Shown piece by piece: positions 49,080 to 58,715 of a stretch of DNA of 64,000 nt. Position numbers and translations under genes: made by a program. The notes beneath the pieces are model-generated. The model did not search any database. It was not told the origin of the DNA and saw only the letters and a list, made by a program, of their open reading frames with translations. The first letter of the stretch is position 1. Each line of letters starts with the position of its first letter. The DNA is from Angiostrongylus vasorum. Its lineage: Eukaryota > Nematoda > Chromadorea > Rhabditida > Metastrongylidae. The stretch covers positions 1,116,001-1,180,000 of the forward strand of contig JADANN010000364.1 in the NCBI GenBank assembly GCA_018806985.1, given 5' to 3'.

Positions 49080-49976
49080 CATAAATAGTTGATATATTTA
49101 TGTATGTTCTTATGAACTGAACTTGCTGAGCTAATGCTAGGTTGGTATAAGTTGCCGTTATTGTTGTCGTCGTTACCGTTTGTCGATAGCTGAGGTTTCC
49201 GCGATTTCGCCTTCGTCGGAGTCGTGCTGTCATGACCAGACTTGCCTGAGAAGCTCGCCTTTGATCTACATGACCTAGTGCGGCTATCGCAGGATACGTG
49301 AAAGAAATGACGGGACCACCATTGAACAACGTTCATAGAGAAAGCTAAAAATGGTCAAGCAGCACTTCAACCCGTACACAAATCCGAGGATTTTCGCAGA
49401 CGCGAGGAGTAAGAATGAGTCCAGAGAATGAACAGCTAGGATTCGCATGTGATGTCGGGTCATTTAAGATAAAAAAATGCCATACATGCTAGAATTGTTC
49501 TTAAATGATGGAAAGTGGCATCTATTAACACGTAACATCCTAACAACATGGGATACTATCCATTCTTGGACAAAGTCATCGACGTGGGCGAATTGTACAC
49601 TGTTCACTTCTGAGTCACTTATTTTGCTAAGCAAAGCTTTTTACCGCACTTTTGCATTCAGTAGCTAGGTTGGCTAATACTAATGTTATGTCATATGTAG
49701 TCGGTAAAAAGCCGTTTTCCACACTTGAATATTTACAGAAAACAAACCTTTTTAGGACAAGTGTGTCAGTTATAGAAAGCAGAGGATGTCGCTCAAACTG
49801 TATTTACGTGGTGCGCAAATTTGCCTTCGTTGTTGAAATGTCATTCTGTCGACGCTTGTGCTGTGGAGGTCCGAATCTTGCTCACGTCGTTCTGCTTTCT
49901 TCTGCTCGTTCATGTTCATTGATCGTCCAAGGTACACGTGTGTGTATGTAACCCCTACAGTCGGAAAACTTTCCAA
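49080..49976 (-). CDS. Candidate exons, possibly 5' part of the 47.7-48.7 kb gene
   Basis: Exon at about 49795-49920 (MNMNEQKKAERREQDSDL...) ends CACCAC|GTAAAT in phase 1. The next acceptor CCATTTTTAG (near 49352) opens a frame that joins in phase and gives a Ser/Lys/Asn-rich stretch (SGKSGHDSTTPTKAKSRK, NGNDDNNNGN). A second overlapping frame is also open, with QRRASQASL and NLALAQQ, so the reading frame is not settled. The polar low-complexity composition suggests a disordered tail or linker. No family is recognised. Confidence 0.25.
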
Positions 49977-50230
49977 TTCGGTTCATTTAAATTCGCACCA
50001 TGACTTATAACTTCTAACTTGAGCACAGTTGGAAATTCTGCTGTTTAAACAAGTGAACTTCACTATGATTTCTTGACACACACAACACTCTAATCGCTGC
50101 AAAGAGCTTGTCGAGAACGCCCACAGAGCAAATCGTTTACCATTGTAGTAAACGCGTTTTCGCTTATCATAACCAATAGAGTCAAATCACAGTGCATAGT
50201 ACCCAACTGCAGTTCTTTACAAGATCTTAC

Positions 50231-50556
50231 CTATTTCTTTTTGGAGCGCCTTCCAAGCTCTTTCCGTATTAGTTGATGTAACCCCTCCCGCAGAGGTATT
50301 GTGCTGCTGACATTTGTTACCAACCCTTTCAGGTACGATTTAGTAATCCAGCTAGAAACGTGGCCGAAGGCGAATGGTGTTTTCAGACACAGCTTATCTT
50401 TTTTTCCTTTGACGATAGTAGCACTGCTACACAAGCCTACAGCTGAATAAAGTCCTTGTAAAAGAGGATCATAATCACATGTAGTACGGAATAGTGAGGT
50501 GTAAAGGGAGCACCATCTTCTCTTGTGGGAGTATGATTCACTACGATATCGCTCAT
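50231..50556 (-). CDS. Candidate small protein gene, two alternative readings
   Basis: Spliced reading: exon 50441-50556 starts MSDIVVNHTPTREDGAPF, includes a hydrophobic stretch (VLHVIMILF) and ends CAGCT|GTAGGC. It joins in phase to 50231-50351 after CGTTTCTAG, ending ELGRRSKKK and TAG. That gives 78 aa, one possible membrane segment and a basic C-terminus. Unspliced reading: one 132-codon frame from 50629 uses a different frame for the first part but the same last 39 codons. An acceptor-like GGGATCAG lies just before the spliced ATG. I recognise neither version. Confidence 0.35.
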
Positions 50557-51424
50557 ACGTAAGACTGATCCCATGTCTGGAAGCTGCATGGAACCAATAG
50601 TCCTTTGACTTCCTCACTACTTCCCCCATTTTTTCTTTTTTGTGAGCTCGCCGTCCTCCTGCTCGACTTCAAAAATTTAGTCGTGCATCACGTTTAGTTC
50701 ACTGCCCACATACACACAGCATGAACATTCGGAGATATTCAAATTGGCAAAAGGTGTGAATGTGTGTCAGGAACGCAACCGTTTCCTGTGAACATCGTTT
50801 TCTTTAGACCCAGATATGGGCGAACATTTTTCTATGCACCGTCCACGTTTACTCGGCTCTCAGTCCATCAGTCTAATGATAGTGCTAGTGGTACCGATAG
50901 CATAACCGAAGTCAAGGCGGTATATGCTCTGGTAATTTTTCATTCCCATATTATCCTATTCCACTTTCAGCATGCAGTTCGCGGGAGTGCTCTTGGACTC
51001 CATCAATCAGATTATATCGCATCTTAGAATCCCTATTTCATATTGATGTATGCAATACAATAAACCTTTCTCCAATTCAAAAAGGCCGACATTTGGGAAC
51101 GCTTTACTACGGCTGTCTCAGTATTCCATAGAGAACTACCCTCGATCGTGTAAATCAGGAAAGAGGATGACGGATTTTTGCGTTGCAACGATTGAAGGGC
51201 CGTTGTGTGAAGATTTGACTCGATGCGACTTCGGAGACCCACATCGAGACCAAAAAATATTTGTAAAAGACAATCCACTCGAACTCTGAAGAAGACGAAG
51301 GTGCAGAGACGATAACCGAATAATAGTTCTGTAACAACCTCGTGTATGCTGAACAATTTAAAAAGATAAGTGGTTAAAATCGCAATTTTGTAACTTTTAT
51401 TCACTGCCTATTCTTTTTCTCATA

Positions 51425-51850
51425 GAAGAGTACGATGTGAAATACAACCGTAAGGATGTTGAGCTATGAGCGAAGCCCGGAACCTCAGCTGGGCCTCGAA
51501 CCCGCTATTACCTTTAGCGGAGCTTACGTGTTGTCCACCACACCTCTCGAGGTCCTTTCTTTGCCTTTCTCTGAACAATGTTTTTAGTCTGTTGATGCTA
51601 CCAGCGATCAACCGTCAACGGCAATGACCTGCAAGGGCACTAATCAGCAGTGAACCTCAAGTAAGCTGAAGAGGCAGTCGAAATCATAACGTTGTAGGTT
51701 TTATTTAGTACCCACATCCGTCGACGGGTAATTGGTGATAGGACCGATAGAGTCAAAACATAGGAGAGAGAGGGAAAAGCAGGGGCCTTGGTTTATGTGG
51801 TGGATAGCTTCTAATCCCCCATAACGGTAATCGCGGTTTCGAAGTAAAAA
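51425..51850. repeat. SINE C foldback pair, diverged
   Basis: Minus-strand module 51425-51575 (AAATACAACCGTAAGGATG, then GTTGTCCACCACACC) and plus-strand remnant 51775-51850 (TTTATGTGGTGGATAGC, GCGGTTTCGAAG). The spacer of about 200 bp includes CGACGGGTAATTGGTGATAG, matching the spacer of the 4.2-kb pair (GACGGGTGATTGTTGATGG). Confidence 0.55.
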
Positions 51851-52463
51851 TTAGCACCATTTATTCAATATAGAACGATAACTTTACAACGGCAATTTTA
51901 GCCACTCAGGAAAAGACTTGCTTTGTGCTAAACAAAGTGTCACATAAGAAAAAAAAGCGCACTATTACTCACTGCTACACAAATGTCTCCAGCATGCATG
52001 ACCGAATCAAACAGGAACAGTAGATGGAAACGAAAACTGACACCGTCCGATAACGCTGCTTTCCACAGCATAGCCGTTCGGTGAAAGTACACTTTTTAGA
52101 AAGAGGGGAACAGTAGCTGTAAATACGCATGGTCGAATACTACGAGATACATGGAGAATTATTTCTTCATAATTAAAATCTAATTCATAGTTGACATTTC
52201 AGAAGTAATTTGCACACTACAGTACTATGGCCTTGCATTAGGCCGTCCAGAAATTAAAACAAGTTTCGCCTTCTTAACGTGCAGATTTCGTTGTTTCTTT
52301 TTAACACCATTTTTTTGTGCCACTTATGTTGGAGTTGGGCTATTGAAGTAAAGTGGAGACAGGAGAACTCGAAAATTTTAGCCCAAAAAGATTAGGTTTA
52401 GACCCATTCGCTTCAATCACTGACCACTTAAAGGCTTTAACTGAGACAGATTTCCATAGCTAT

Positions 52464-52750
52464 GGGCGCGTGTAACGCAGCGGTTAAGGTGTCCTGCAGC
52501 ACATAAAGGATCAATTGTTGGTTTGATCCTGCGCTACTGGTTTACCAAGCCTTCTCGCTCTCTCCGGGATAGATGAATTGGCAACATACTCGTCCTGGAG
52601 CATATAAACAAAGACTTGATTACACCGCTAGGCCACCGCAATTCCACTGTATATGAGAGGAATGCAATCAATCATCTCTAAGATTCTTGAGGAGGTTGAA
52701 TGAATAGCGCATCCCTGAGCGTTTGATCAATGGCAAAGCATTTGCCTCTT
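52464..52750 (+). repeat. SINE A copy 11
   Basis: GGGCGCGTGTAACGCAGCGG head, box-B-like GGTTTGATCCTGCGC, diverged core (GAATTGGCAACATACTCGT), and a tail to GTTTGATCAATGGC. Confidence 0.75.
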
Positions 52751-52867
52751 ATCCTTTTCCATCATAGCCTGTGAAAAAATGGGCCTAAGTTAGGTAACAG
52801 TTCCGGAACACCTCAATAAAATTGGGAAGTCAAAAAAACCGTGACAAATGGGTGTCGTATGAAATGA

Positions 52868-53041
52868 ATGAGTAGCAAAGACACGGTCGTTGTGGAACCT
52901 GTTCCGTTTTTCTTTAGACTCGTATTCTACAGCAAAGGTGTTGCTAAAGATGCTTCTAGAAGGTTCGCAGGCTTTCCTGATGAATTTGCGGTGGACTCAA
53001 AGGATAAAAGGATAAAGCTCTTGGCGTTGATCAATCCCTGA
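52868..53041 (+). CDS. Candidate small ORF whose end lies in SINE A
   Basis: 57 codons. The first 43 come from unique sequence: MSSKDTVVVEPVPFFFRLVF, then YSKGVAKDASRRFAGFPDEF and AVDSKD. The last residues and the TGA come from the 3' end of an antisense SINE A. The pattern of basic and aromatic residues looks coding-like, but I do not know the family. A weak donor (GCG|GTGGAC) precedes the SINE. It could be one exon of a longer gene. Confidence 0.27.
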   Translation: MSSKDTVVVEPVPFFFRLVFYSKGVAKDASRRFAGFPDEFAVDSKDKRIKLLALINP

Positions 53042-53274
53042 GGGATGCACCATGCATTCGACTTCATTGAGCAACGTTCGGAGGTGATTGAATCCATATC
53101 TGGCCTTTACAATGACTCGCGGTGGCCTACCGATGTGTCGAGCCACTGCTGCTATCCTCTCAGACAAGTTTGGCACCAATTTGCCAACCCGGGAAGGCTT
53201 GGTGGGCCATGGGGGCGGAGATCGATTCCACGTGTGTGTTATATGGCGCCTCCGACCACTGCCCCCACACGCGC
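52998..53274 (-). repeat. SINE A copy 12
   Basis: Minus strand, complete. The 3' end shows the heptamer-like repeat AAAGGATAAAAGGATAAAGC; the head is at the right (GGGCGCGTGTGGGGGCAGTGG). Confidence 0.85.
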
Positions 53275-54074
53275 CCAATTACTGCTTATTACGGTGGGTT
53301 TACTGCTAAAAACTGCGATAAAAATACGAAAAAAAGTGGAAATACGATAATTCTACCTCGTTGACAAAGTATCCAGATCCCAGAAGCTTGTGTTGTGACT
53401 TGTAAAGCTTACCATTGCCTAAGATTTGCTCGTCTGACGTTGAAGATTAAAAAAACCGCATTACTTTAGGGACAATTTATTATGTTATTGCTATTCAACG
53501 ACTGTTTACTTCGTAAAGATATTGGATTCAGTTGGGGGAAATTCATGTAATCACATGAAGAAAAACAGCAAAGATATGCTTCACTAAAAAATCTTGATGA
53601 AAAACCCTTACTGAGATGGCTAGAATTTCAAGATGAAGTCAAACAAAAACTACGAGTTCGAAGGACTCGAGGCCGGCACCGACGAGAGGTCTTCAACTTT
53701 GTCGTGAAGGAACTGCGACTGAATGCATTGCCATCTTGCTAGTAACGTAGACCTAACTAGGTCTACCACAAGCAAACTAAATACGAATTCTGGATAAGCT
53801 TGATTTCTAATCTGTCACTTGAACTCGCCAAGAATAAATATCATGATAAACAGATTTGTGCTTGATGCCATATATAGACTCAAACCAACAACTACAGGCG
53901 AAAGAAGGACGAAGACGGTGTCATGGTGTCTTCAAGTTTGTATTTCATTCCACATATTGAACAGTGGCTTATATTAATGTCTTTGTTAAAATGTACGAAA
54001 AAAATTCATAGTCGTAACTTCAGCTAGTGTGTTCAAAATCAATCATCTATTTAACGGCCAGCATTAGTTTGATA

Positions 54075-54360
54075 GGGGCGAATAACATAGTGGTAGTGAT
54101 GTCCGTCATCACGAGCATGGTGCTAGTTCGATTCCACTTCGGGCCAACTAAGACCTCCGACCCTCTGCGGTCGACAAATTGGTACCAGACTTGTCTAGGA
54201 GGATAGCAGCACTGGCTCGATACATCGGTAGGCCACCGCCAGTCACTGTGAAGGCCAGATATGGATTCAATCACCTCCAAACGATGCTTAATGAAGTCGA
54301 GTGCATGGAGTATACCTCAGAAACTGATCAACGTCGGGAACTTCATCTTTTGCCCTTTTA
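54075..54360 (+). repeat. SINE B head on SINE A tail (chimera)
   Basis: Head GGGGCGAATAACATAGTGG with GTGATGTCCGTCATCAC and box B AGTTCGATTCCAC, as in SINE B. From the core (CGACAAATTGGTACCAGACT) onward it is SINE A to the 3' end. Unlike copy 9 there is no extra A head. Confidence 0.85.
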
Positions 54361-54602
54361 TCAGTCGCCGGAACACAATGCTGACCTCATCCTTTATGAT
54401 ATGAAATAAACAAATGAACGTCTGCGGACGCGATCATCCGATTTGCTTTTACAGGATCGTGAGTTATGGGGTGGTTCGTGTCTGTCGAACATGAAACCTT
54501 GATCAACTTCATCAAACAAGAAGAATAGACAAAAGGCTGGAATCAGACTCCAATGATAGTGACGCATCACCGCTGTACGACAGGAATTATGAAATGATAA
54601 AT

Positions 54603-54872
54603 AAAGGATAAAGGATAAAGGTCTCGGCGTTCATCAATCCCTGAGGGACGCGCCGTGCATTCGACTTCATTAAGCATCGTTTGGAGATGACTGAGTGCAT
54701 ATCTGGCTTTTACAATGACTAGCGGTGGCCTACCGATTTATAGAGCCAGTGCTGCTATCCTCCTAGACAAGTATGGTACCAATTTGCTGACCCGGAGGGA
54801 CTCAAGGCTTGGTGGGCCAAGGGCGCCGGGATCGATTCCACGCCTCCAACCACTGCGCCACATGCGCCCACA
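54603..54872 (-). repeat. SINE A copy 14
   Basis: Minus strand. The 3' tail AAAGGATAAAGGATAAAGG is a clean tandem of the AAAGGAT unit; the head is at the right (GGGCGCATGTGGCGCAGTGG). Confidence 0.85.
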
Positions 54873-55306
54873 AACTCACACCGATAGCTTGTTAACAAAG
54901 GCGGTATCAGAAATGGCAGATAGGAAGATAAAGTTACAAGCGGTAGAAGATGATTCGTTAGAAGCATATGGTGATTGTGAGAGATGATGAGGGTGTGCGA
55001 ATAGAAGAGGACTTTCCAGTTGAAATGGAGACTTGTCCATAAGTCAAAAATAATAACTCCAGTGTGATTTCAGTAAGACAAGGCAACGTGTATTCTTCAT
55101 CGCTTGGAACCACAAAGGCGATCGGATTGTGAATCGTAAGAGCAACAAAGTCTTGAACAACGGTGCGTCTGAGCGATGCCCTATGCGTAGCAAGCCGACA
55201 CTCATTCATGTTAAACAAGCTCCCTATGATTCTTTATACTCGTGTTGAGCAAGTAAAAGGTGTGACTAAGGAAAAGCTAATGTCACTGCGGATTTCGCAC
55301 TTCTCA

Positions 55307-55405
55307 GGGTCTGGAAAGGTCAAGTTGACGGTAATCTACCCAGCCAGGTGGTTATGGAAGTGTTCGGCTGGGTAGATTGCAGTCAACTTAACTTTTTCCA
55401 GGCTC
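55307..55405. ncRNA. Long imperfect hairpin, pri-miRNA-like or foldback element
   Basis: Left arm 55307-55345 and right arm 55366-55405 pair over about 39 positions with two mismatches, one bulge and a few G-U wobbles, around a 20-nt loop. The innermost 13 bp are perfect (AATCTACCCAGCC / GGCTGGGTAGATT). The size and near-perfect stem fit a primary microRNA hairpin or a small foldback transposon. No second copy was noticed in the window. Either strand could be transcribed. Confidence 0.42.
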
Positions 55406-55409
55406 TAAG

Positions 55410-56215
55410 GAAAGCCAAAATTCTCCGAACCATCATCTTTTCCGTAATAAAGAATAAATTAGTACTTTGTGCTTACTAAACAAGAGTATATAGAATTATT
55501 GGATCAGTGCAAGGTTAAAAGAAAGTCGGTCGGGGAATTGCTACAAGACGTACAAGCTCCCCAAGGTTCCGAATCCTAACAGGCACGAAGTATGAGATGC
55601 ACAACCCGCGACAGATCTTGAACACTAAATCTGCACTGAATCATTATCTTTCCATTGTAGGTATTAAAACCTAAACCAGTGGTCCGAAAAACGCTTATTT
55701 TCATGCGCTAAACTAGACATAAGCCCAAGACTTAGGCATAATTCTTTTAAATTTGTCCCAAAAGCTACCATGAATCTCGAAAACAATGAAAGAAATCCCA
55801 TAACCGATGCCTAGCTCGCTAACAGCTTCTGCTTCCGCGATAATACACATGCGCCCATCGTTGATTTCTGGACGGCTGAGAAAAAGCAGGAAAACTCGTC
55901 CGCTGCTTAAAAACGGCAGTCCTAGTTTCTTTCTTCGACAATAGATGATAAATTTACAGTTGCTATAAAATTTCTGGAGTTGAGAACGCCACATAATCAT
56001 GGAGGGGGCTCTGCCTTACCCAACTATAGCTATATACTTTGCTATGCACTACTTTTCACTATTGCCACCACCCTAGCAAATTGTTATTAGCACTTAGAGG
56101 GATCTCACCGCTTTTGGTGAGTGTTGCTCGGTATTTCTTACATCCTTCCATTCCACACGGTGACAACAACCCATCGTAGCAGTTTCAACCAGGGAAGCAG
56201 CGAATTAACAAAAAA
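55410..56215. other. Intergenic, nothing recognised
   Basis: The minus-strand frame at 55713-56000 (95 codons) shows no domain signal. No repeats of the A, B or C families were found here. Confidence 0.4.
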
Positions 56216-56217
56216 AA

Positions 56218-56486
56218 ACGCTCTCGGCGTTGATCAGTCCCCTGAGGGATGAGTCATGCATTCGACTTCATTAAGCATTGTTGTAGGTGATTGAATGCAC
56301 ATCTGGCCTTTACAACTACTCGCGGTAGCCTACCGATGTATCGAGCCAGTGCTCCTATCCTTCCAGACAAGTCTGGTACCAATTTGCCGACCCTGTAGGG
56401 ATGGAGGTCTGGGTGAGCCTGGAGCGCAGGGGATCGATCACAAGTGTATTGCATGGCGCCTCCAACCACTTCGCTACACGCGCACC
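56218..56486 (-). repeat. SINE A copy 15
   Basis: Minus strand. The tail GCTCTCGGCGTTGATCAG is on the left and the head GGTGCGCGTGTAGCGAAGTGG on the right. Confidence 0.82.
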
Positions 56487-57475
56487 CTGCAGCAGCGAAT
56501 TAGTGGTCAGAAATTGGACATTGTATGTCCTGCATAAGGGTCGATACCAGTTTTCTAAGAGCGCCGATAATGCTTGGTAACTAGAGGGACTACACAGTTA
56601 AAACATATTTGTAGATGAGACTTTGATCTACCAGTAAAGAAAATTTGTAGCTTCTCTAGAGTGTAATTTTCATTTTTATTTGCATGAAAGATGCATCTAT
56701 AATGAGGATGAACGGTGTTTAAAACGCAAAAGACCATTTAAAACCAAGGGGGAAGCCTTTTTTGACTTTAATCACTCTTTTTCCCACTTAGAACATGGAA
56801 TTTCCTAGATTGATCCTCAAGTTGTTTCTTATAGGGCAAAATTCTTCTCAACCATAGCTTCTGAATTTGTTTCGCCGCGATTCCTTGCTTATTGCAGAGT
56901 TAAGGCAACACGAAAAATGTTATAGATAGGGATGGTACTGCAGTGTTTATGTGATGTAAATGCATGGGTCCTACGGCGATCCCCCTTCTTTTTGTATTAT
57001 ACGAAAAAAGGAGCACTTCGGACGGTATGAGTGTTCTGTGGCTTTTAGTGCACACTGCAACGTTTGAGCATGGCGTGCAGTGGAATGCTAACCACCACAC
57101 TAAAATCTCTAAAGTTGAGAAAATGAAGTTGACGTTCTGGTCTGGCCCAGCTGAGGTGCAAATCTATTCTACGACTCGCTGTCGTGCTGGAAAGAACTTT
57201 ATCGCAAGATAGCAAACCATTTTTCGATCCAAAAGCTAGCGACACCTGACTGCGGAGAACGTAGATAAAGTGCTAACTGGCCGGAGAAGTACCCATGAGA
57301 AAGGAAGGTGGCCAATCAAATGGAAGTTCTGCTCGCACACACATTATTCTCACGAAGCCCGGCTGACCGAGTGTTCTCTAACCCAAACTGAAAATATTTT
57401 ACTAGTATAGCCTTAAAATTAACGAAAATATCCCCCAAAGTCATTTTTTATCACTTTTTATATAAAAAAGAAAAA

Positions 57476-57755
57476 AAAGGATAAAGCTCTCGGTGTTGAT
57501 CAATCCCCTGAGGGATGCGCCATGCATTTGACTTCATTAAGCATCGTTTGGAGGTGATTGAATGCATATCTGGCCTTTACAACGACTCGCAGTGGCCTAC
57601 CGATATATCGAGCCACTACTGCTATTCTCCCAGACAAGTCTGGTGCCAAATTGCCAACACCGGAATGATGGAAGGCTTGGTGGACCACGGACACGGAGAT
57701 CGATTCCACGTGTGTTGCAGGGTGCCTCCGACCGCTGCGCCACACTCACCCTTTA
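57476..57755 (-). repeat. SINE A copy 16
   Basis: Minus strand. Very close to copy 7 (16726-17000), with which it shares the adjoining 450 bp as one duplicated block. Head on the right: GGGTGAGTGTGGCGCAGCGG. Confidence 0.85.
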
Positions 57756-58212
57756 GATATGTAAGTTTTAGCTTAGATATAACGCATAATAACAGTTGGT
57801 GCAAGCCTATGTTGAAAGGTCTTGTTCGACTTTGTCTCAGGCTAATCAAGCCTCTGATACCTCTTGGGCCGGAGAATTGCTATTAGACTTATTCAGAAAA
57901 AGTTAAATCCGATCCACAAGACTTAGGGAACCATGATTCCGGAGAGAATCTACTCGACCTACATCCGGGAAGTTCATAAAGAATATCGAGAATCGTCAAG
58001 CAGCAGATGAAGCAATAGGCAGCTCGAAAGTGCTTCGTTGGGTGCAAAAAACGAGTCAAATCTAAGCAGTACTGGAATCCACAGCATGTATTGTCAAGTC
58101 GCGTAAAATAAGGACAAAGTTAGTAAGATCGCCCAATTTTGGGGATAAACTTAAGCACAGTATACACCAAATTCGGGGCATGCTTGTCGCAGTCAGCCAT
58201 TTTCATTCGGAA
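57756..58212. repeat. Second copy of the SINE B-containing block of 16264-16725
   Basis: Reverse complement of 16264-16725 with few differences. The plus strand carries the old SINE B from about 57790 (GTTCGACTTTGTCTCAGGCT) to about 58080. Confidence 0.65.
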
Positions 58213-58299
58213 ATTTCGCCACACAGAAAGCATTACACTGCTGGCAAGTCCAGTTAATATGGCCAACTTATCTATACCACTCTAACTTTATCTACGTAC

Positions 58300-58460
58300 T
58301 ACTACAGAAAGAAGGTCCACGCTGTTGACGATTGCGACCCACAAGGCCCGGTCGGACGGTGCCGCGACGCCGCCCACAGCGACGCCTTCGTCTGGGCGAC
58401 GTCGCGTGCGGCGTCCTGGAGCGATCGCGACGCTTCTGCGCACTGTGGATCTCGTCAGTT
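58300..58460. promoter_or_regulatory. GC-rich patch upstream of the SCC2-like gene
   Basis: A local G+C and CpG-rich stretch (GCGACGCCGCCCACAGCGAC; GCGACGTCGCGTGCGGCG) within AT-rich DNA, about 260-400 bp before the presumed start codon at 58716. It may be promoter or 5' UTR; no specific site can be named. Confidence 0.35.
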
Positions 58461-58715
58461 GTTTAAATAATTTTTTATTCTAGGAGCTTATTAATACGAC
58501 ATAGGGATGATTTCTATTGGTCTAGTGGTGTTCTGCGTCAAAACTACCTCTGTTTCCACCTGTTCGACTGCTTTTTCTCGTCCGAGAACGTCTCTAGTGA
58601 AGTTTGTTTAGGGTCATTTTTGGCGTAGCCAGACTGTCTCTTTGTATTCGCTGTTATATTTTTTTATGGTTGATATGCTTTGCGTGAAATAGCTGTACAT
58701 CAATTTCGAACGAAA

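Noticed and set aside
50809..51027. Plus-strand exons (RYGRTFFYAPSTFTRLSV..., HAVRGSALGLHQSDYIAS) with a 39-bp intron
   Set aside because: No upstream exon or start could be found and the intron length is a multiple of three, so a read-through frame explains it as well; kept only as a note.
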